Shown here one piece after another: positions 39,498-48,931 of a stretch of DNA of 64,000 bases; position 1 is the stretch's first letter; each line of letters begins with the position of its first letter. The position numbers and the translations under genes were made by a program. The notes beneath the pieces are model-generated. The model was not told the DNA's origin. It did no database searches and saw only the letters and a list, made by a program, of their open reading frames with translations. Location: the NCBI RefSeq assembly GCF_029024105.1, contig NZ_CP118963.1, forward strand, positions 372,001-436,000, in the 5' to 3' direction. This DNA comes from Acinetobacter lwoffii (lineage in GTDB: Bacteria; Pseudomonadota; Gammaproteobacteria; Pseudomonadales; Moraxellaceae).

Positions 39498-39678
39498 ATC
39501 CTATGCACCTATTTTCTCGTTATTTCATTATTTTTAGAGGTTTAAGCTTTTTAAAAGCGTTGAGTTGTTCAAACCGGCTCAATATGCCATAAAAATCATC
39601 AGATACTATAGAAAAGTTGTAAATCCTCTCGCAGGGTTTTACCATGGCGCCAATTTATAAAATGTCTGATTTTTTGCC

Positions 39679-40584
39679 ATGAAAGCATCATCTCCTAAAA
39701 TTCAGCGTCGTCATCTTAGTGGTGTCTTCCTGCTTAATAAGCCTTTGGGCATCAGTTCCAATGCTGCATTGCAAAGAGTCCGCTGGTTGTATCGGGCACA
39801 AAAAGCCGGCCATACCGGTGCGCTGGATCCGCTGGCATCCGGTTTATTGCCCGTGTGTTTGGGGGAGGCGACCAAGTTTTCGCATTATTTATTAGATTCG
39901 GTCAAGCGTTATCAGACGACCGTATTTTTGGGGCATAGCACCACCACGGGAGATGTGGAAGGCGAGGTGCTTCTGGAAAAAGCGGTTCCTGAATTATCCG
40001 AGTCTTTGATTCAAAAAACACTGGCGCAATTTGTGGGTGATATCCAGCAAGTGCCGCCGATGTATTCTGCCTTGAAAAAAGAAGGCCGTCCTTTATACGA
40101 ACTGGCGCGCAAAGGTATCGAGATTGAGCGTGAAGCACGTCCGATTACAATTTTAGCGATTGAGCTTTTATCCTTTACCGAAAACAGTATTACGCTGGAT
40201 ATTACCTGTTCTAAAGGCACTTATATCCGGGTATTGGGTGAAGATATTGCCAAAGCACTGGGAACTTATGGCCATCTGACTTATCTGCACCGCATCAAAA
40301 CCGGTCATTTTGATTTGATCCCGAGTTATACCATTGAATATCTGGAAAGCCTGAGCGAAGCAGAGCGTGATGCACTGTTGTTGCCGGCCTATGCACCGGT
40401 TGATCATTTTCCAAAAGTGCAGGTACCCGAAGGTCGCGCAGAATATTTTAGCCGCGGCATGGAAAGCAATATCGAACATGAAGCAGCTGAACAGGTGCTG
40501 GTTTTTGATGGCGAGAAATGTCTGGGGCTGGCAGAAATTACCGACAAAAAACGTCTGGTACCCAAACGCGTCCTGAACCTCTAA
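39679..40584 (+). CDS. truB: tRNA pseudouridine-55 synthase
   Basis: 301 aa. [15 protein letters not shown] contains the catalytic Asp; [37 protein letters not shown] and [15 protein letters not shown] are the other TruB motifs. The start of the TSUP gene lies 12 bases after its stop, so the two are probably cotranscribed. Confidence 0.98.
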   Translation: MKASSPKIQRRHLSGVFLLNKPLGISSNAALQRVRWLYRAQKAGHTGALDPLASGLLPVCLGEATKFSHYLLDSVKRYQTTVFLGHSTTTGDVEGEVLLEKAVPELSESLIQKTLAQFVGDIQQVPPMYSALKKEGRPLYELARKGIEIEREARPITILAIELLSFTENSITLDITCSKGTYIRVLGEDIAKALGTYGHLTYLHRIKTGHFDLIPSYTIEYLESLSEAERDALLLPAYAPVDHFPKVQVPEGRAEYFSRGMESNIEHEAAEQVLVFDGEKCLGLAEITDKKRLVPKRVLNL

Positions 40585-40596
40585 TCGAGTCAAGAT

Positions 40597-41394
40597 ATGG
40601 AAATAGAGATCATCATCAGTCTGGTTGTCTTTGCATTTTTTGCAGGGGCGATTGATGCTGCCGTGGGTGGTGGTGGTCTGATCCAGATCCCGGCAATTAT
40701 GGGGAGTTTACCGCATTTACAGCCTGCTACGGTCTTTGGCACCAATAAACTCGCGTCCATTTGTGGCACCGCTTCTGCGGCATTTTCCTATCTGCGTCAG
40801 GTAAAACTGCCGTGGCTGCTCTTGGGCGTGATTGCACTGTGCAGTTTTGTCAGTTCTTTTATGGGTGCAGCCAGCGTTACGCTAATTCCAGTCGAGATCC
40901 TTAAGCCTTTTGTGCTGGTCATGTTGATCGTGATCGCAATCTATACCTTAATGAAAAAACAGTTTGGCCAGGTGCATACCGAACAAAAACTGAATCGGAA
41001 AATGCTGATTCTGGCCGCTTTGGGCAGTCTGGCGATAGGCTTTTATGATGGTATCTTTGGTCCGGGCACCGGCAGTTTCTTTATTTTCTTTTTTATTCGC
41101 TATTTAAGCGTCGACTTCCTGCATGCATCGGCTTTATCGAAAATTGCCAATTTCACCACCAACCTGGCCGCCTTAAGCTTTTTTATTCCCAGTGGTAATG
41201 TGCTGTTTATGGTTGGGGCAATGATGGCGGTAGCCAATATTTGTGGTTCCTTGGTCGGGGTGCGCTTGGCATTTAAATATGGCAGTGGCTTTATCCGGAT
41301 TTTATTCCTGATTCTGGTCAGTCTGCTGATTTGCCGGATGGCATACCAGATGTTTTTTAGATCTAAACCCGATGTAAATCATTCTCGATATTAA
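40597..41394 (+). CDS. TSUP family permease (TauE/SafE, DUF81)
   Basis: 265 aa with about eight membrane helices. The first family repeat is FAGAIDAAVGGGGLIQIPAI and the second is GFYDGIFGPGTGSFFIF, both diagnostic of TSUP transporters, which export sulfite, sulfoacetate or other sulfur or organic anions. The substrate cannot be read from sequence. Confidence 0.9.
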   Translation: MEIEIIISLVVFAFFAGAIDAAVGGGGLIQIPAIMGSLPHLQPATVFGTNKLASICGTASAAFSYLRQVKLPWLLLGVIALCSFVSSFMGAASVTLIPVEILKPFVLVMLIVIAIYTLMKKQFGQVHTEQKLNRKMLILAALGSLAIGFYDGIFGPGTGSFFIFFFIRYLSVDFLHASALSKIANFTTNLAALSFFIPSGNVLFMVGAMMAVANICGSLVGVRLAFKYGSGFIRILFLILVSLLICRMAYQMFFRSKPDVNHSRY

Positions 41395-41494
41395 AATTTC
41401 TTAACAAATCACTGTATAAACTGCGTCTGAACCTGTTCTGAAAATCTTCTAGAATCAATGATATGAAAAATAAAACAATCGGAGAAATATCGGA

Positions 41495-41962
41495 ATGACG
41501 ACTATTTTTGAAGCATTAAGAGAGAGTCATGAGATTCAGCGTGATCTTGCAGAAAAATTATTACAGACTTCCGGGGATACACCAGAACGCCGCGAGCTGT
41601 TCAAGCAACTCAAAAATGAATTATTTGCCCATGAAGCTGCGGAAGACCGTTATTTTTATATTCCCTTGATGATGACCGATTCGGGCCTGAATATTACCCG
41701 CCATGCCTTGGCGGAACATCATGAAATGGATGAAATGATCGAGGAATTAACTGCAACTGAATTGAGTAATCCAGGCTGGATTGCCATTGCTAAAAAACTT
41801 TCCGAAAAAGTGCATCATCACTTAAAAGAAGAGGAACATGGTTTCTTCCAGCAGGCCGGTAAAATTCTGGGTGAAGAGCAGAAGACCGCTTTAGCAGTGC
41901 AGTACAAGAATGAATACCAGCGTTATAAAGAAATGAAAAAAGATATGCTGGTACAAAACTAA
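41495..41962 (+). CDS. Hemerythrin-like HHE domain protein
   Basis: 155 aa, mostly helical. Metal-ligand positions typical of HHE proteins are seen: ESHEIQ, FAHEAAEDRYF, AEHHEMDEM and VHHHLKEEEHGFF. The paired E/H spacing suggests a di-iron site for sensing or handling O2, NO or iron. GGAG upstream of the ATG. Confidence 0.88.
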   Translation: MTTIFEALRESHEIQRDLAEKLLQTSGDTPERRELFKQLKNELFAHEAAEDRYFYIPLMMTDSGLNITRHALAEHHEMDEMIEELTATELSNPGWIAIAKKLSEKVHHHLKEEEHGFFQQAGKILGEEQKTALAVQYKNEYQRYKEMKKDMLVQN

Positions 41963-42373
41963 ACATCGAAAAGATGACATTTGATTAGCTACTTTTCCAT
42001 AACTTATAACTCAAATTAGATGTTTGAGTTAATCGTTATGCATGTTTAGCTTAAGAAGATGATTGTACAGCCTCATTTCTTAAAAATTTAAATGCTTTTG
42101 TGTAGGCAATCTCCATACTTTGGAAAGACCCAAAGTAGGCAAAAGTCTTTTGTTACCCATACACGACGTCCTGTCGTGATGGGTAACATGTGGCATCCTT
42201 GCCACACTCGCGTATCAAAAATCTCTTTATTGCAACTAGGGCATCTGATCATCTTTTTATCTGGAGATATGAGATTTTTATCCATTCATCTATTTTTTTT
42301 AGTTATATCAAATGGATAAAGTGAAGAGATTAATGATGAGATATATTTAGTTGTTCAAATTCCAATAAGCCTT
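41963..42373. other. Intergenic region between convergent genes with structured repeat
   Basis: 411 bases with no credible gene. It contains copy 1 of a structured repeat at 42069-42205, listed separately; the rest is featureless AT-rich sequence. Confidence 0.6.
42069..42205. repeat. Structured intergenic repeat, copy 1
   Basis: Three hairpins in a row: 42116-42137 (TACTTTGG/CCAAAGTA), 42153-42186 (TTACCCAT-a-CACGAC paired with GTCGTG-ATGGGTAA) and 42190-42205 (GTGGCA-TCCT-TGCCAC). It begins AGCCTCAT and contains GTAGGCA, as does copy 2 at 62144. It lies between convergent genes. Confidence 0.65.
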
Positions 42374-43252
42374 TTAGGTATTCTTTTCTCCCGATCCTTG
42401 ACGGGCGGCACGTACAGTCACGCCGACTGATGCCAGCATGATACAGATCAGTGCCACGGTCTGAAGAAGCGTAATTTTTTCGCCTAATAGTACAAAACCG
42501 GCCAGTGCAGCCAAAGCCGGAGACAGGCTGGACAGGGTACCATAGCTGGTTTTATTCAAATGCTGAAGTGCCTTTAAATCCAGAGCATAAGGAATGGCTG
42601 TTGCCAGTACAGCAATGCTAATTGCCTTGCCCCAATGTTGCGTATCAATCAATGCGGGCGTGTTGTTGTAGAGACCGATAGGTAGCAGACACAAAGCCGA
42701 CATACTGATGGCAATGGTCAGCGCATGCATGCCGATATTCTGCTGAACTACGCGTTGCCCGAAGAAAATATACAGTGCCCAACATAAACCCGCACCTAAA
42801 GCACAGGCGGCGCCCAGAAGGTCGAAATTACTACTATTGGCCTGTCCCCATGGCACCATTAACGCAATGCCTAAAATGGCCATCAATACCCAAATATAAT
42901 CACTACGATGTTTGATCGAGAGCAGGGCCAGACCTAAAGGACCAATAAACTCCAGACCGACTGCAATTCCCTGCGGTAATCTTCCTAGAGACAAATAGAA
43001 TAAAATATTCATGACCCCTAAAGCGGCGCTATAGCAGAGTAAATCCCGCCATTTCAAAAAAGGCAAACGCTGAATGATTTTCCAGGAACGAAACATCACG
43101 CCGACAATGATCGCTGCAAAACAGAGTCTTAAAATGGTCACTGTGATAGGGTCAAGGACCAGAAAAAGTTGCTTGGCGAAGGATGCACTGATCTGGTACG
43201 ACATCATGGATAAAACCATGTACAACACAGCAAGGAGTTGGGCGTTTGGCAT
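42374..43252 (-). CDS. EamA/RhtA-type DMT exporter
   Basis: 292 aa, ten predicted helices in two EamA repeats (QISASFAKQLFLVLDPITVT; ... GAGLCWALYIFFGQRV). The segments LPQGIAVGLEFIGPLGLALL and AIPYALDLKALQHLNKTSYG resemble RhtA, a threonine/homoserine exporter, but substrate is not certain. Paralogous to the next gene on the same strand. Confidence 0.88.
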   Translation of the reverse strand: MPNAQLLAVLYMVLSMMSYQISASFAKQLFLVLDPITVTILRLCFAAIIVGVMFRSWKIIQRLPFLKWRDLLCYSAALGVMNILFYLSLGRLPQGIAVGLEFIGPLGLALLSIKHRSDYIWVLMAILGIALMVPWGQANSSNFDLLGAACALGAGLCWALYIFFGQRVVQQNIGMHALTIAISMSALCLLPIGLYNNTPALIDTQHWGKAISIAVLATAIPYALDLKALQHLNKTSYGTLSSLSPALAALAGFVLLGEKITLLQTVALICIMLASVGVTVRAARQGSGEKNT

Positions 43253-43492
43253 GGGAGTTACTTACACCAGAAAGGTGTAATCAGGACATGGAAGAAAGCG
43301 GGATTATAGCAAAACGGTTAATTTTTAATGAGTAGGGGTGGAAATAATTTTAAATTTAAAGTTACTTTTAAAAAGAGAAAATTTTGATCTTAGAAGAGTA
43401 TTAGACTGAATTTATCGACTTTGAGTAGGCTTTTCCAGCTAATATTTTTTTAAATTCAAAGTGAGTAGTATTTCTTATAACGAATTTTAAAT

Positions 43493-44374
43493 TTAAAAGT
43501 GCTCAACTGTATTTTTTCTTCTTTGACTGGTCACCGTACAACCCACTGAAGCACTGATAATCGTGGCCAATGCCAGCCATTGTGTCCACAACAAGGTTTC
43601 ACCTAGAAAGACCAGCCCCGAGAGTGCGGCAATGGCGGGTTCCAGACTCATCAAAGTGCCGAAACTGAGTGCGCTTAAATTACGCAGTGCGATCATTTCC
43701 AGAGTGAAAGGCAGGGCACTGGCCAACACAGCCAAAGCCACAAAATACAACAAACTCATCGGTTCAAAAGTATGTGCCGGCATGCCTGCCAAGAGCGCAA
43801 TCGGCATCAGCACCAGCATGCCGACAAACATGCCCAAGCATACAGTATGATTGCCAGAAACGCCTGAAGGTCTTTGGCCGGCAACGATATATAAGGCCCA
43901 GCAAGCACCGGCACCCAAGGCGAATGCAATCCCGATCGGGTCAAGCGGCTGGGCAGCCTGATCAAAAGGAAATAGCAGAACCAAGCCCAGAATCGCCAGT
44001 CCGACCCAGACAAAGTCGAATTTTTGCCGTGCATAAAACAGGGCAACACTTAAGGGGCCAATGAATTCAAAAGAGACGGCAATTCCCAGCGGTAGGCGAT
44101 CAATCGATAGGTAAAACAAGAGGTTCATGCCGGCCAGAGCAAGGCCATAACTGATAATGGCCGGCCATTTGATTTGTCTGAAATGAATTTGCCAAATTTT
44201 AAAAATTAGTGCCAAAATCACAGCGCCCAAAAGCAGACGCATTGCGGAAACAGTCAGGATCGGAAACTGACCGAACAGATATTTGGCAAAGGAACCACTA
44301 CTTTGCATACTGATCATGGCGATCAACAGAATTAGTGGCGCTTGCACAATAGGTGCAATTTTAAAATTCAGCAT
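43493..44374 (-). CDS. EamA/RhtA-type DMT exporter, second copy
   Basis: 293 aa, ten helices, same motifs as its neighbour: QSSGSFAKYLFGQFP, LPLGIAVSFEFIGPLSVALF, GAGACWALYIVAGQR and ALPFTLEMIALRNLSALSFG. Tandem duplicates spaced by 240 bases suggest two amino-acid or metabolite exporters of differing specificity. Confidence 0.88.
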   Translation of the reverse strand: MLNFKIAPIVQAPLILLIAMISMQSSGSFAKYLFGQFPILTVSAMRLLLGAVILALIFKIWQIHFRQIKWPAIISYGLALAGMNLLFYLSIDRLPLGIAVSFEFIGPLSVALFYARQKFDFVWVGLAILGLVLLFPFDQAAQPLDPIGIAFALGAGACWALYIVAGQRPSGVSGNHTVCLGMFVGMLVLMPIALLAGMPAHTFEPMSLLYFVALAVLASALPFTLEMIALRNLSALSFGTLMSLEPAIAALSGLVFLGETLLWTQWLALATIISASVGCTVTSQRRKNTVEHF

Positions 44375-44454
44375 GACTAAATAGGTTTCGATTGCTCGAA
44401 TAGCGGAAGAGCAGCATAAGCTGAAAAAGGTTTAAAAATACAAACCTTAAAAAC

Positions 44455-44485
44455 AAAAAACCACAGCCCGAGAGCTGTGGTTTTT
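44455..44485. terminator. Terminator of serA
   Basis: CCACAGC-CCGAGA-GCTGTGG with A6 before and T5 after; works on the minus strand for serA. Confidence 0.93.
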
Positions 44486-44498
44486 CTACAATATTGAA

Positions 44499-45731
44499 TT
44501 AGAACAATACGCGTGCGCGGATTGTACCTTCAACATTCGAAAGCATATCGAGTGCTTCATGAGATGCAGCAGCATCGACATCCATCACCAGGTAACCGAC
44601 ATCGCCTTTAGTCATCAGTGACTGGCCAGAGATGTTGATGCCTTGTTCAGCAAACAGGTTGTTGATTTTAGACAACACGCCCGGAATATTTTGGTGGATG
44701 TGCAGTAAACGGTGTTTGCCTTCAGTCAACGGCAATGCGATTTCTGGGAAGTTCACCGCAGAAAGCGTCATACCCTTGTCAGAATAAGCCACGAATTTCT
44801 CAGCTACTTCCAGACCGATGTTCGCTTGCGCTTCCATCGTAGAACCGCCTACGTGTGGAGTCAGAATTACGTTTGGCAGGTTACGCAGTGGAGAAACAAA
44901 TTCTTCACCGTTTGCTTTAGGCTCTTTCGGGAATACGTCAACCGCAGCACCAGCAATGTGACCAGACTTGATCGCATCTGCCAGATCTTCAATTACGACA
45001 CATGTACCACGTGCCGCATTCAGGAAGATTGAACCTTCTTTCATTTGCGCAAACTGTTCTTTGCCAAAGAAATTACGGGTAGATGGCAGATCCGGAACGT
45101 GTAGAGTAACCACGTCTGCATTGGCAAGTAATTCGCCCATAGAGCCGACTTGACGTGCATTACCTAAAGGTAATTTAGTCACTGTATCGAAATAGATTAC
45201 TTTCATACCCAGACTTTCAGCCAGTACAGAAAGTTGTGAACCGATCGAACCGTAACCTACGATACCTAAAGTTTTACCACGTGTTTCGAATGAACCGACA
45301 GCCGATTTATTCCAGCCACCTGCATGTGTATCTGTTGATTTTTCAGGTACACGGCGCAGAAGAAGAATAGTTTCTGCCAATACCAGTTCAGCAACTGAAC
45401 GTGTATTTGAATATGGTGCATTAAATACCGGAATACCGCGACGCATTGCAGCATCAAGATTGACCTGATTGGTACCGATACAGAAGCAGCCTACTGCAAT
45501 CAGTTTGTTCGCGGCTTCAAATACCTCTTCAGTCAATTGAGTACGGGAACGAATACCGACAAAGTGTGCATCTTTAATCGCTTCTTTCAGTGCTTCACCC
45601 TCAAGCGCTGTTTTGCGATAGTCAATGTTGGTATATCCAGCTGCATTCAATGTATCGATTGCGTTCTGGTGAACGCCTTCTAGTAATAGAAAACGGATTT
45701 TATCTTTAGGTAGAGAAAGATGTTGGCTCAT
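44499..45731 (-). CDS. serA: D-3-phosphoglycerate dehydrogenase
   Basis: 410 aa, the length of E. coli SerA. It oxidises 3-phosphoglycerate with NAD to start serine synthesis and can reduce 2-oxoglutarate to D-2-hydroxyglutarate. The Rossmann loop is GIVGYGSIGSQ, the substrate Arg lies in NAARGTCVVIEDL, the catalytic His in PHVGGSTMEAQ, and a C-terminal serine-binding ACT domain starts near 340 (HIHQNIPGVLSKINNLFAEQ). It diverges from a D-2-hydroxyglutarate dehydrogenase-type gene, which would recycle the by-product. Confidence 0.97.
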   Translation of the reverse strand: MSQHLSLPKDKIRFLLLEGVHQNAIDTLNAAGYTNIDYRKTALEGEALKEAIKDAHFVGIRSRTQLTEEVFEAANKLIAVGCFCIGTNQVNLDAAMRRGIPVFNAPYSNTRSVAELVLAETILLLRRVPEKSTDTHAGGWNKSAVGSFETRGKTLGIVGYGSIGSQLSVLAESLGMKVIYFDTVTKLPLGNARQVGSMGELLANADVVTLHVPDLPSTRNFFGKEQFAQMKEGSIFLNAARGTCVVIEDLADAIKSGHIAGAAVDVFPKEPKANGEEFVSPLRNLPNVILTPHVGGSTMEAQANIGLEVAEKFVAYSDKGMTLSAVNFPEIALPLTEGKHRLLHIHQNIPGVLSKINNLFAEQGINISGQSLMTKGDVGYLVMDVDAAASHEALDMLSNVEGTIRARVLF

Positions 45732-46086
45732 TACGGCTCCGCTACAAAGGCCAAATTTAGTCGCGGTATGATAGCACAGGAATGGGGCGGTTATACATTT
45801 CCTTAATGACGCTCACATCAGCTATTCTGGCAAGATATATTGATAATAATGATCATGGTGTTTGATTTAAATCTGCATTTTCAAAGGTATATTATCAAAA
45901 TTGTCATTTTTCGCGGGAAACACCAAAAAATAGCTTATAATATTGCGCCATGGTTATTAAAGCAGCGTGATCCGGTGCTTTAATAACCATGTTTCGCCTG
46001 ATTTGTATCCATGTTTTTATGCATAAAAAATGTGCAAATGAACCAGCGAAGTCTCTCTTGTTTAAATCATGCTAGGTCTGCAAACG
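45732..46086. other. Divergent promoter region serA / FAD oxidase with large inverted repeat
   Basis: About 355 bases. The main feature is a perfect 16-bp inverted repeat, 45949-45964 with 45976-45991 (arm CATGGTTATTAAAGCA, loop of 11). The rest is AT-rich and presumably holds both promoters. No gene was recognised. Confidence 0.65.
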
Positions 46087-47496
46087 ATGAATGCTCCAGT
46101 CGCTTTAACCCCTGAGTTATTGACCCAATTGACTGCAATTGTGGGTGAAAACCGTATTAAAACCGATACGGACAGCCTCCAGAATTGGGGTCGCGATCAT
46201 ACGAAGCACTTTGATCCAAACCCGTCAGTCGTCGTTTTTCCGTCGTCAACTGAGCAAGTTCAAGACATCGTAAAACTGGCGAACCAATTTAATGTTGCAG
46301 TGACTCCATCGGGTGGTCGTACCGGTCTTTCTGCAGGTGCAGTCGCAGCCAATGGCGAGATCGTGGTCAGCATGGACAAGATGAACCAGATTCTGGAGTT
46401 TTTCCCGGCAGATCGTATGGTGCGCGTACAGGCAGGTGTGGTGACTGAACAGTTACAGAACTATGCTGAAGAGCAGGGCATGTATTACCCAGTTGACTTT
46501 GCTTCGGCAGGTTCATCGCAAATTGGCGGTAACATCGGCACCAATGCTGGCGGCATCAAAGTGATTAAATACGGCATGACCCGTAACTGGGTACTTGGCC
46601 TGACCGTTGTGACGGGTAAGGGCGATGTATTGCGTCTGAACAAAGGTATGATCAAGAATGCAACCGGTTATGCGCTACAACATTTATTTATTGGTGGTGA
46701 AGGCACGCTGGGTCTGGTGACGGAAGCGGAAATCAAGCTTGAACGTCAACCGCAAGACCTGCAAGTGATGGTACTGGGTGTACCTGACTTTGATGCGATC
46801 ATGCCGTTATTGCATGCCTTCCAGGCGAAAATTGACCTGACTGCATTTGAGTTCTTTGGTGAACTGGCGATGCAGAAAGTCTTGGCCCATGGTCACGTGC
46901 AACGTCCATTTGAAACTGAATGCCCATTCTATGTATTGCTTGAGTTTGAAGCGCCGTTTGAGCCGATTATGGACAAGGCGATGGAAATCTTCGAGCATTG
47001 CATGGAACAAGGTTGGGTACTGGACGGCGTAATGAGCCAAAGCCTGGATCAGGTAGAAAGTTTATGGCGTTTACGTGAAGATATTTCTGAATCTATCGCG
47101 CCATTTATTCCATACAAAAATGACATTTCCGTTCTGATCACGCACGTTCCTGCATTCATTAAAGAAATTGATGCGATTGTATCGACGAATTACCCAGACT
47201 TTGAAATCTGCTGGTTCGGTCATATCGGTGACGGTAACTTGCACTTAAATATCTTAAAACCTGCTGATTTGTCTAAAGATGAATTCTTTGCCAAATGTCA
47301 GGTGGTGAACAAGTATGTCTTTGATACCGTGAAAAAATATGACGGTTCAATTTCTGCGGAACATGGTGTGGGCATGACCAAGAAGCCATATCTTGAATAT
47401 TCGCGTTCGGCGGAAGAAATTGAATATATGAAAGCTCTGAAAAAAGTGTTTGATCCAAATGGCATCATGAATCCGGGTAAACTTTTCGATCTTTAA
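46087..47496 (+). CDS. FAD-binding oxidase, D-2-hydroxyglutarate dehydrogenase type
   Basis: 469 aa VAO-fold flavoprotein. The FAD segment is VTPSGGRTGLSAGAV with GGNIGTNAGGIKVIKYG, and the C-terminal FAD-oxidase domain has GHIGDGNLHLNI and SAEHGVGMTKKPYL, the metal/substrate His motifs of the D-2-hydroxyglutarate and D-lactate dehydrogenase group. No iron-sulfur domain. I start at ATG 46087 (MNAPVALTPELL); ATG 46069 is in frame but has no better ribosome-binding site. Divergence from serA favours D-2-hydroxyglutarate as substrate. Its terminator is broken by an insertion sequence. Confidence 0.9.
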   Translation: MNAPVALTPELLTQLTAIVGENRIKTDTDSLQNWGRDHTKHFDPNPSVVVFPSSTEQVQDIVKLANQFNVAVTPSGGRTGLSAGAVAANGEIVVSMDKMNQILEFFPADRMVRVQAGVVTEQLQNYAEEQGMYYPVDFASAGSSQIGGNIGTNAGGIKVIKYGMTRNWVLGLTVVTGKGDVLRLNKGMIKNATGYALQHLFIGGEGTLGLVTEAEIKLERQPQDLQVMVLGVPDFDAIMPLLHAFQAKIDLTAFEFFGELAMQKVLAHGHVQRPFETECPFYVLLEFEAPFEPIMDKAMEIFEHCMEQGWVLDGVMSQSLDQVESLWRLREDISESIAPFIPYKNDISVLITHVPAFIKEIDAIVSTNYPDFEICWFGHIGDGNLHLNILKPADLSKDEFFAKCQVVNKYVFDTVKKYDGSISAEHGVGMTKKPYLEYSRSAEEIEYMKALKKVFDPNGIMNPGKLFDL

Positions 47497-47518
47497 TCGG
47501 TCGGAATTGAAAAAAGCG

Positions 47519-47530
47519 CATCGAAAGGTG
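47519..47530. repeat. Target site duplication, left
   Basis: CATCGAAAGGTG directly precedes the IS; the same 12 bases follow it at 48920-48931. The duplicated sequence is the top of a former terminator hairpin. Confidence 0.95.
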
Positions 47531-47569
47531 TAATGCCAGTCAGTTAAGCAAAAAAAGTTAAAATGCTGT

Positions 47570-47600
47570 AAAAAGAGCGTATGTAAATACGCTCTTTTTT
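47570..47600 (+). terminator. Terminator-like hairpin abutting the transposase start
   Basis: AGAGCGTAT-GTAA-ATACGCTCT, extended by A-T pairs and followed by a T-run that runs into the transposase ATG at 47602. It would stop read-through transcripts entering the IS from outside, the kind of protection known for other insertion sequences. Confidence 0.85.
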
Positions 47601-47601
47601 T

Positions 47602-48906
47602 ATGAATTTATCTCAGAATCTAGATTTAACATTAAAACAAACCCTACCTTCACTTTCACAATTCAGTGAATTGATTGATTTAAACTGGATTGAAGATTGC
47701 TTAGACCAAACAGGTAAAGCATCAATTCGAAAAAGAAAACTGCCTGCTGAACATGTTGTTTGGCTGGTAATCGGACTTGCTCTATTTCGAAATCAACCGA
47801 TTTGGTATGTGGTTCAACAATTGCAACTTGTTTTCGGTACGGCAGAATACTGTGTACCGAGTGCATCCGTACAAGCAAGACAACGCTTAGGCTTAGAACC
47901 CATGAGTGCTTTATTTTCGACATTAAGTCAGGCATGGTTTAAAGACTCACAACAACAATATAGCAACTTTCACGGTCTATGCGTTTGTGCTGTAGATGGT
48001 GTGGTTTGGTCTATGCCTCATACAGAAGAAAACTTTAAGCACTTTGGTTCATCCAAAGGCAAAACAGCAGCTGCACCTTACCCACAAGTTAGAGCGACTT
48101 GCCTGGTGAATACCAATACCCATGAAATGATTGATGCCCAAATGGGTAGTATGGATCAAGGTGAATTAACCTTAGCCAGTCAATTAAAAGCACCAGTTCG
48201 CAGTATTACCCTATTTGATCGTGCTTACTTCTCTGCTGATTTTTTAGTGAGCTGGCAATCTCAGGCAGAAGAGAGTCATTGGTTGATGCGAGCAAAGGAC
48301 AACCTGCGTTATGAAGTGATTCATCATAATGCGGCCCATGACTTTCAGATCAAAATGCCTGTTTCAGCAAGAGCAAAAAAGATAAATCCGTCATTGGGTG
48401 ACTATTGGGAAGCACGTTTAATTGAAGTTGAATATGCAGGAAAAATAAGACGTTACATTACATCATTAACAGATTCTAAAGTTTATCCATTCAAAGACCT
48501 TGCAATGCTTTATATCCAGCGTTGGGAAATAGAAATGTGTTATCGGGAAATTAAAAGTGATTTACAGGATGCAAGGATTTTAAGAAGCAAACAACCTGAT
48601 TTGGTCTATCAAGAATTGTGGGGGGTATTTATTGCATATAATATCTTAAGAAGACAGATGAGGTTTATCGCTGAACATGCAAAGGTGAGTCCTTTAAGGA
48701 TCAGTTTCCATATTGCATCTATGAGTATTATCAATATCTTAAGGCACACACCTTTAGAATCAGCAGGAAACCTACCCAAACATTTAGCGCAATTATTTGA
48801 ACAATCTAAAATATTTGTATTACCTGAAAAAAGGCAAAGGCAATGTCCGCGAGTAGTGAAAATTAAAGCACAAAAATATCCAAGAAAATGCCAGTCAATT
48901 TCTTAA
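47602..48906 (+). CDS. IS4-family DDE transposase
   Basis: 434 aa RNase-H-fold transposase. First Asp in CVCAVDGVVWS, second Asp in ITLFDRAYFS, and the Glu in YIQRWEIEMCYREIK, which fits the IS4 signature Y-(2)-R-(3)-E-(6)-K exactly. The start codon follows a T-run with no ribosome-binding site, so translation is probably weak. The stop codon lies inside the right inverted repeat. Confidence 0.96.
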   Translation: MNLSQNLDLTLKQTLPSLSQFSELIDLNWIEDCLDQTGKASIRKRKLPAEHVVWLVIGLALFRNQPIWYVVQQLQLVFGTAEYCVPSASVQARQRLGLEPMSALFSTLSQAWFKDSQQQYSNFHGLCVCAVDGVVWSMPHTEENFKHFGSSKGKTAAAPYPQVRATCLVNTNTHEMIDAQMGSMDQGELTLASQLKAPVRSITLFDRAYFSADFLVSWQSQAEESHWLMRAKDNLRYEVIHHNAAHDFQIKMPVSARAKKINPSLGDYWEARLIEVEYAGKIRRYITSLTDSKVYPFKDLAMLYIQRWEIEMCYREIKSDLQDARILRSKQPDLVYQELWGVFIAYNILRRQMRFIAEHAKVSPLRISFHIASMSIINILRHTPLESAGNLPKHLAQLFEQSKIFVLPEKRQRQCPRVVKIKAQKYPRKCQSIS

Positions 48907-48919
48907 CTGACTGGCATTA

Positions 48920-48931
48920 CATCGAAAGGTG
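48920..48931. repeat. Target site duplication, right
   Basis: CATCGAAAGGTG, identical to 47519-47530, followed by CGCTTTTTT, the right half of the interrupted terminator. Confidence 0.95.

Larger units (their letters stand above)
47531..48919 (+). mobile_element. IS4-family insertion sequence, intact
   Basis: 1389 bases bounded by perfect 18-bp inverted repeats TAATGCCAGTCAGTTAAG (47531-47548; complement at 48902-48919) and a 12-bp target duplication. It carries one full-length transposase. The 12-bp duplication and the transposase motif fit IS4. Exact repeats and duplication imply a recent insertion that may still be active. I do not know the ISfinder name. Confidence 0.96.

Noticed and set aside
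42088..42285. 65-codon minus-strand frame with CPSC motif
   Set aside because: It lies inside the structured repeat, its coding would be set by the hairpins, and copy 2 of the repeat does not keep the frame.
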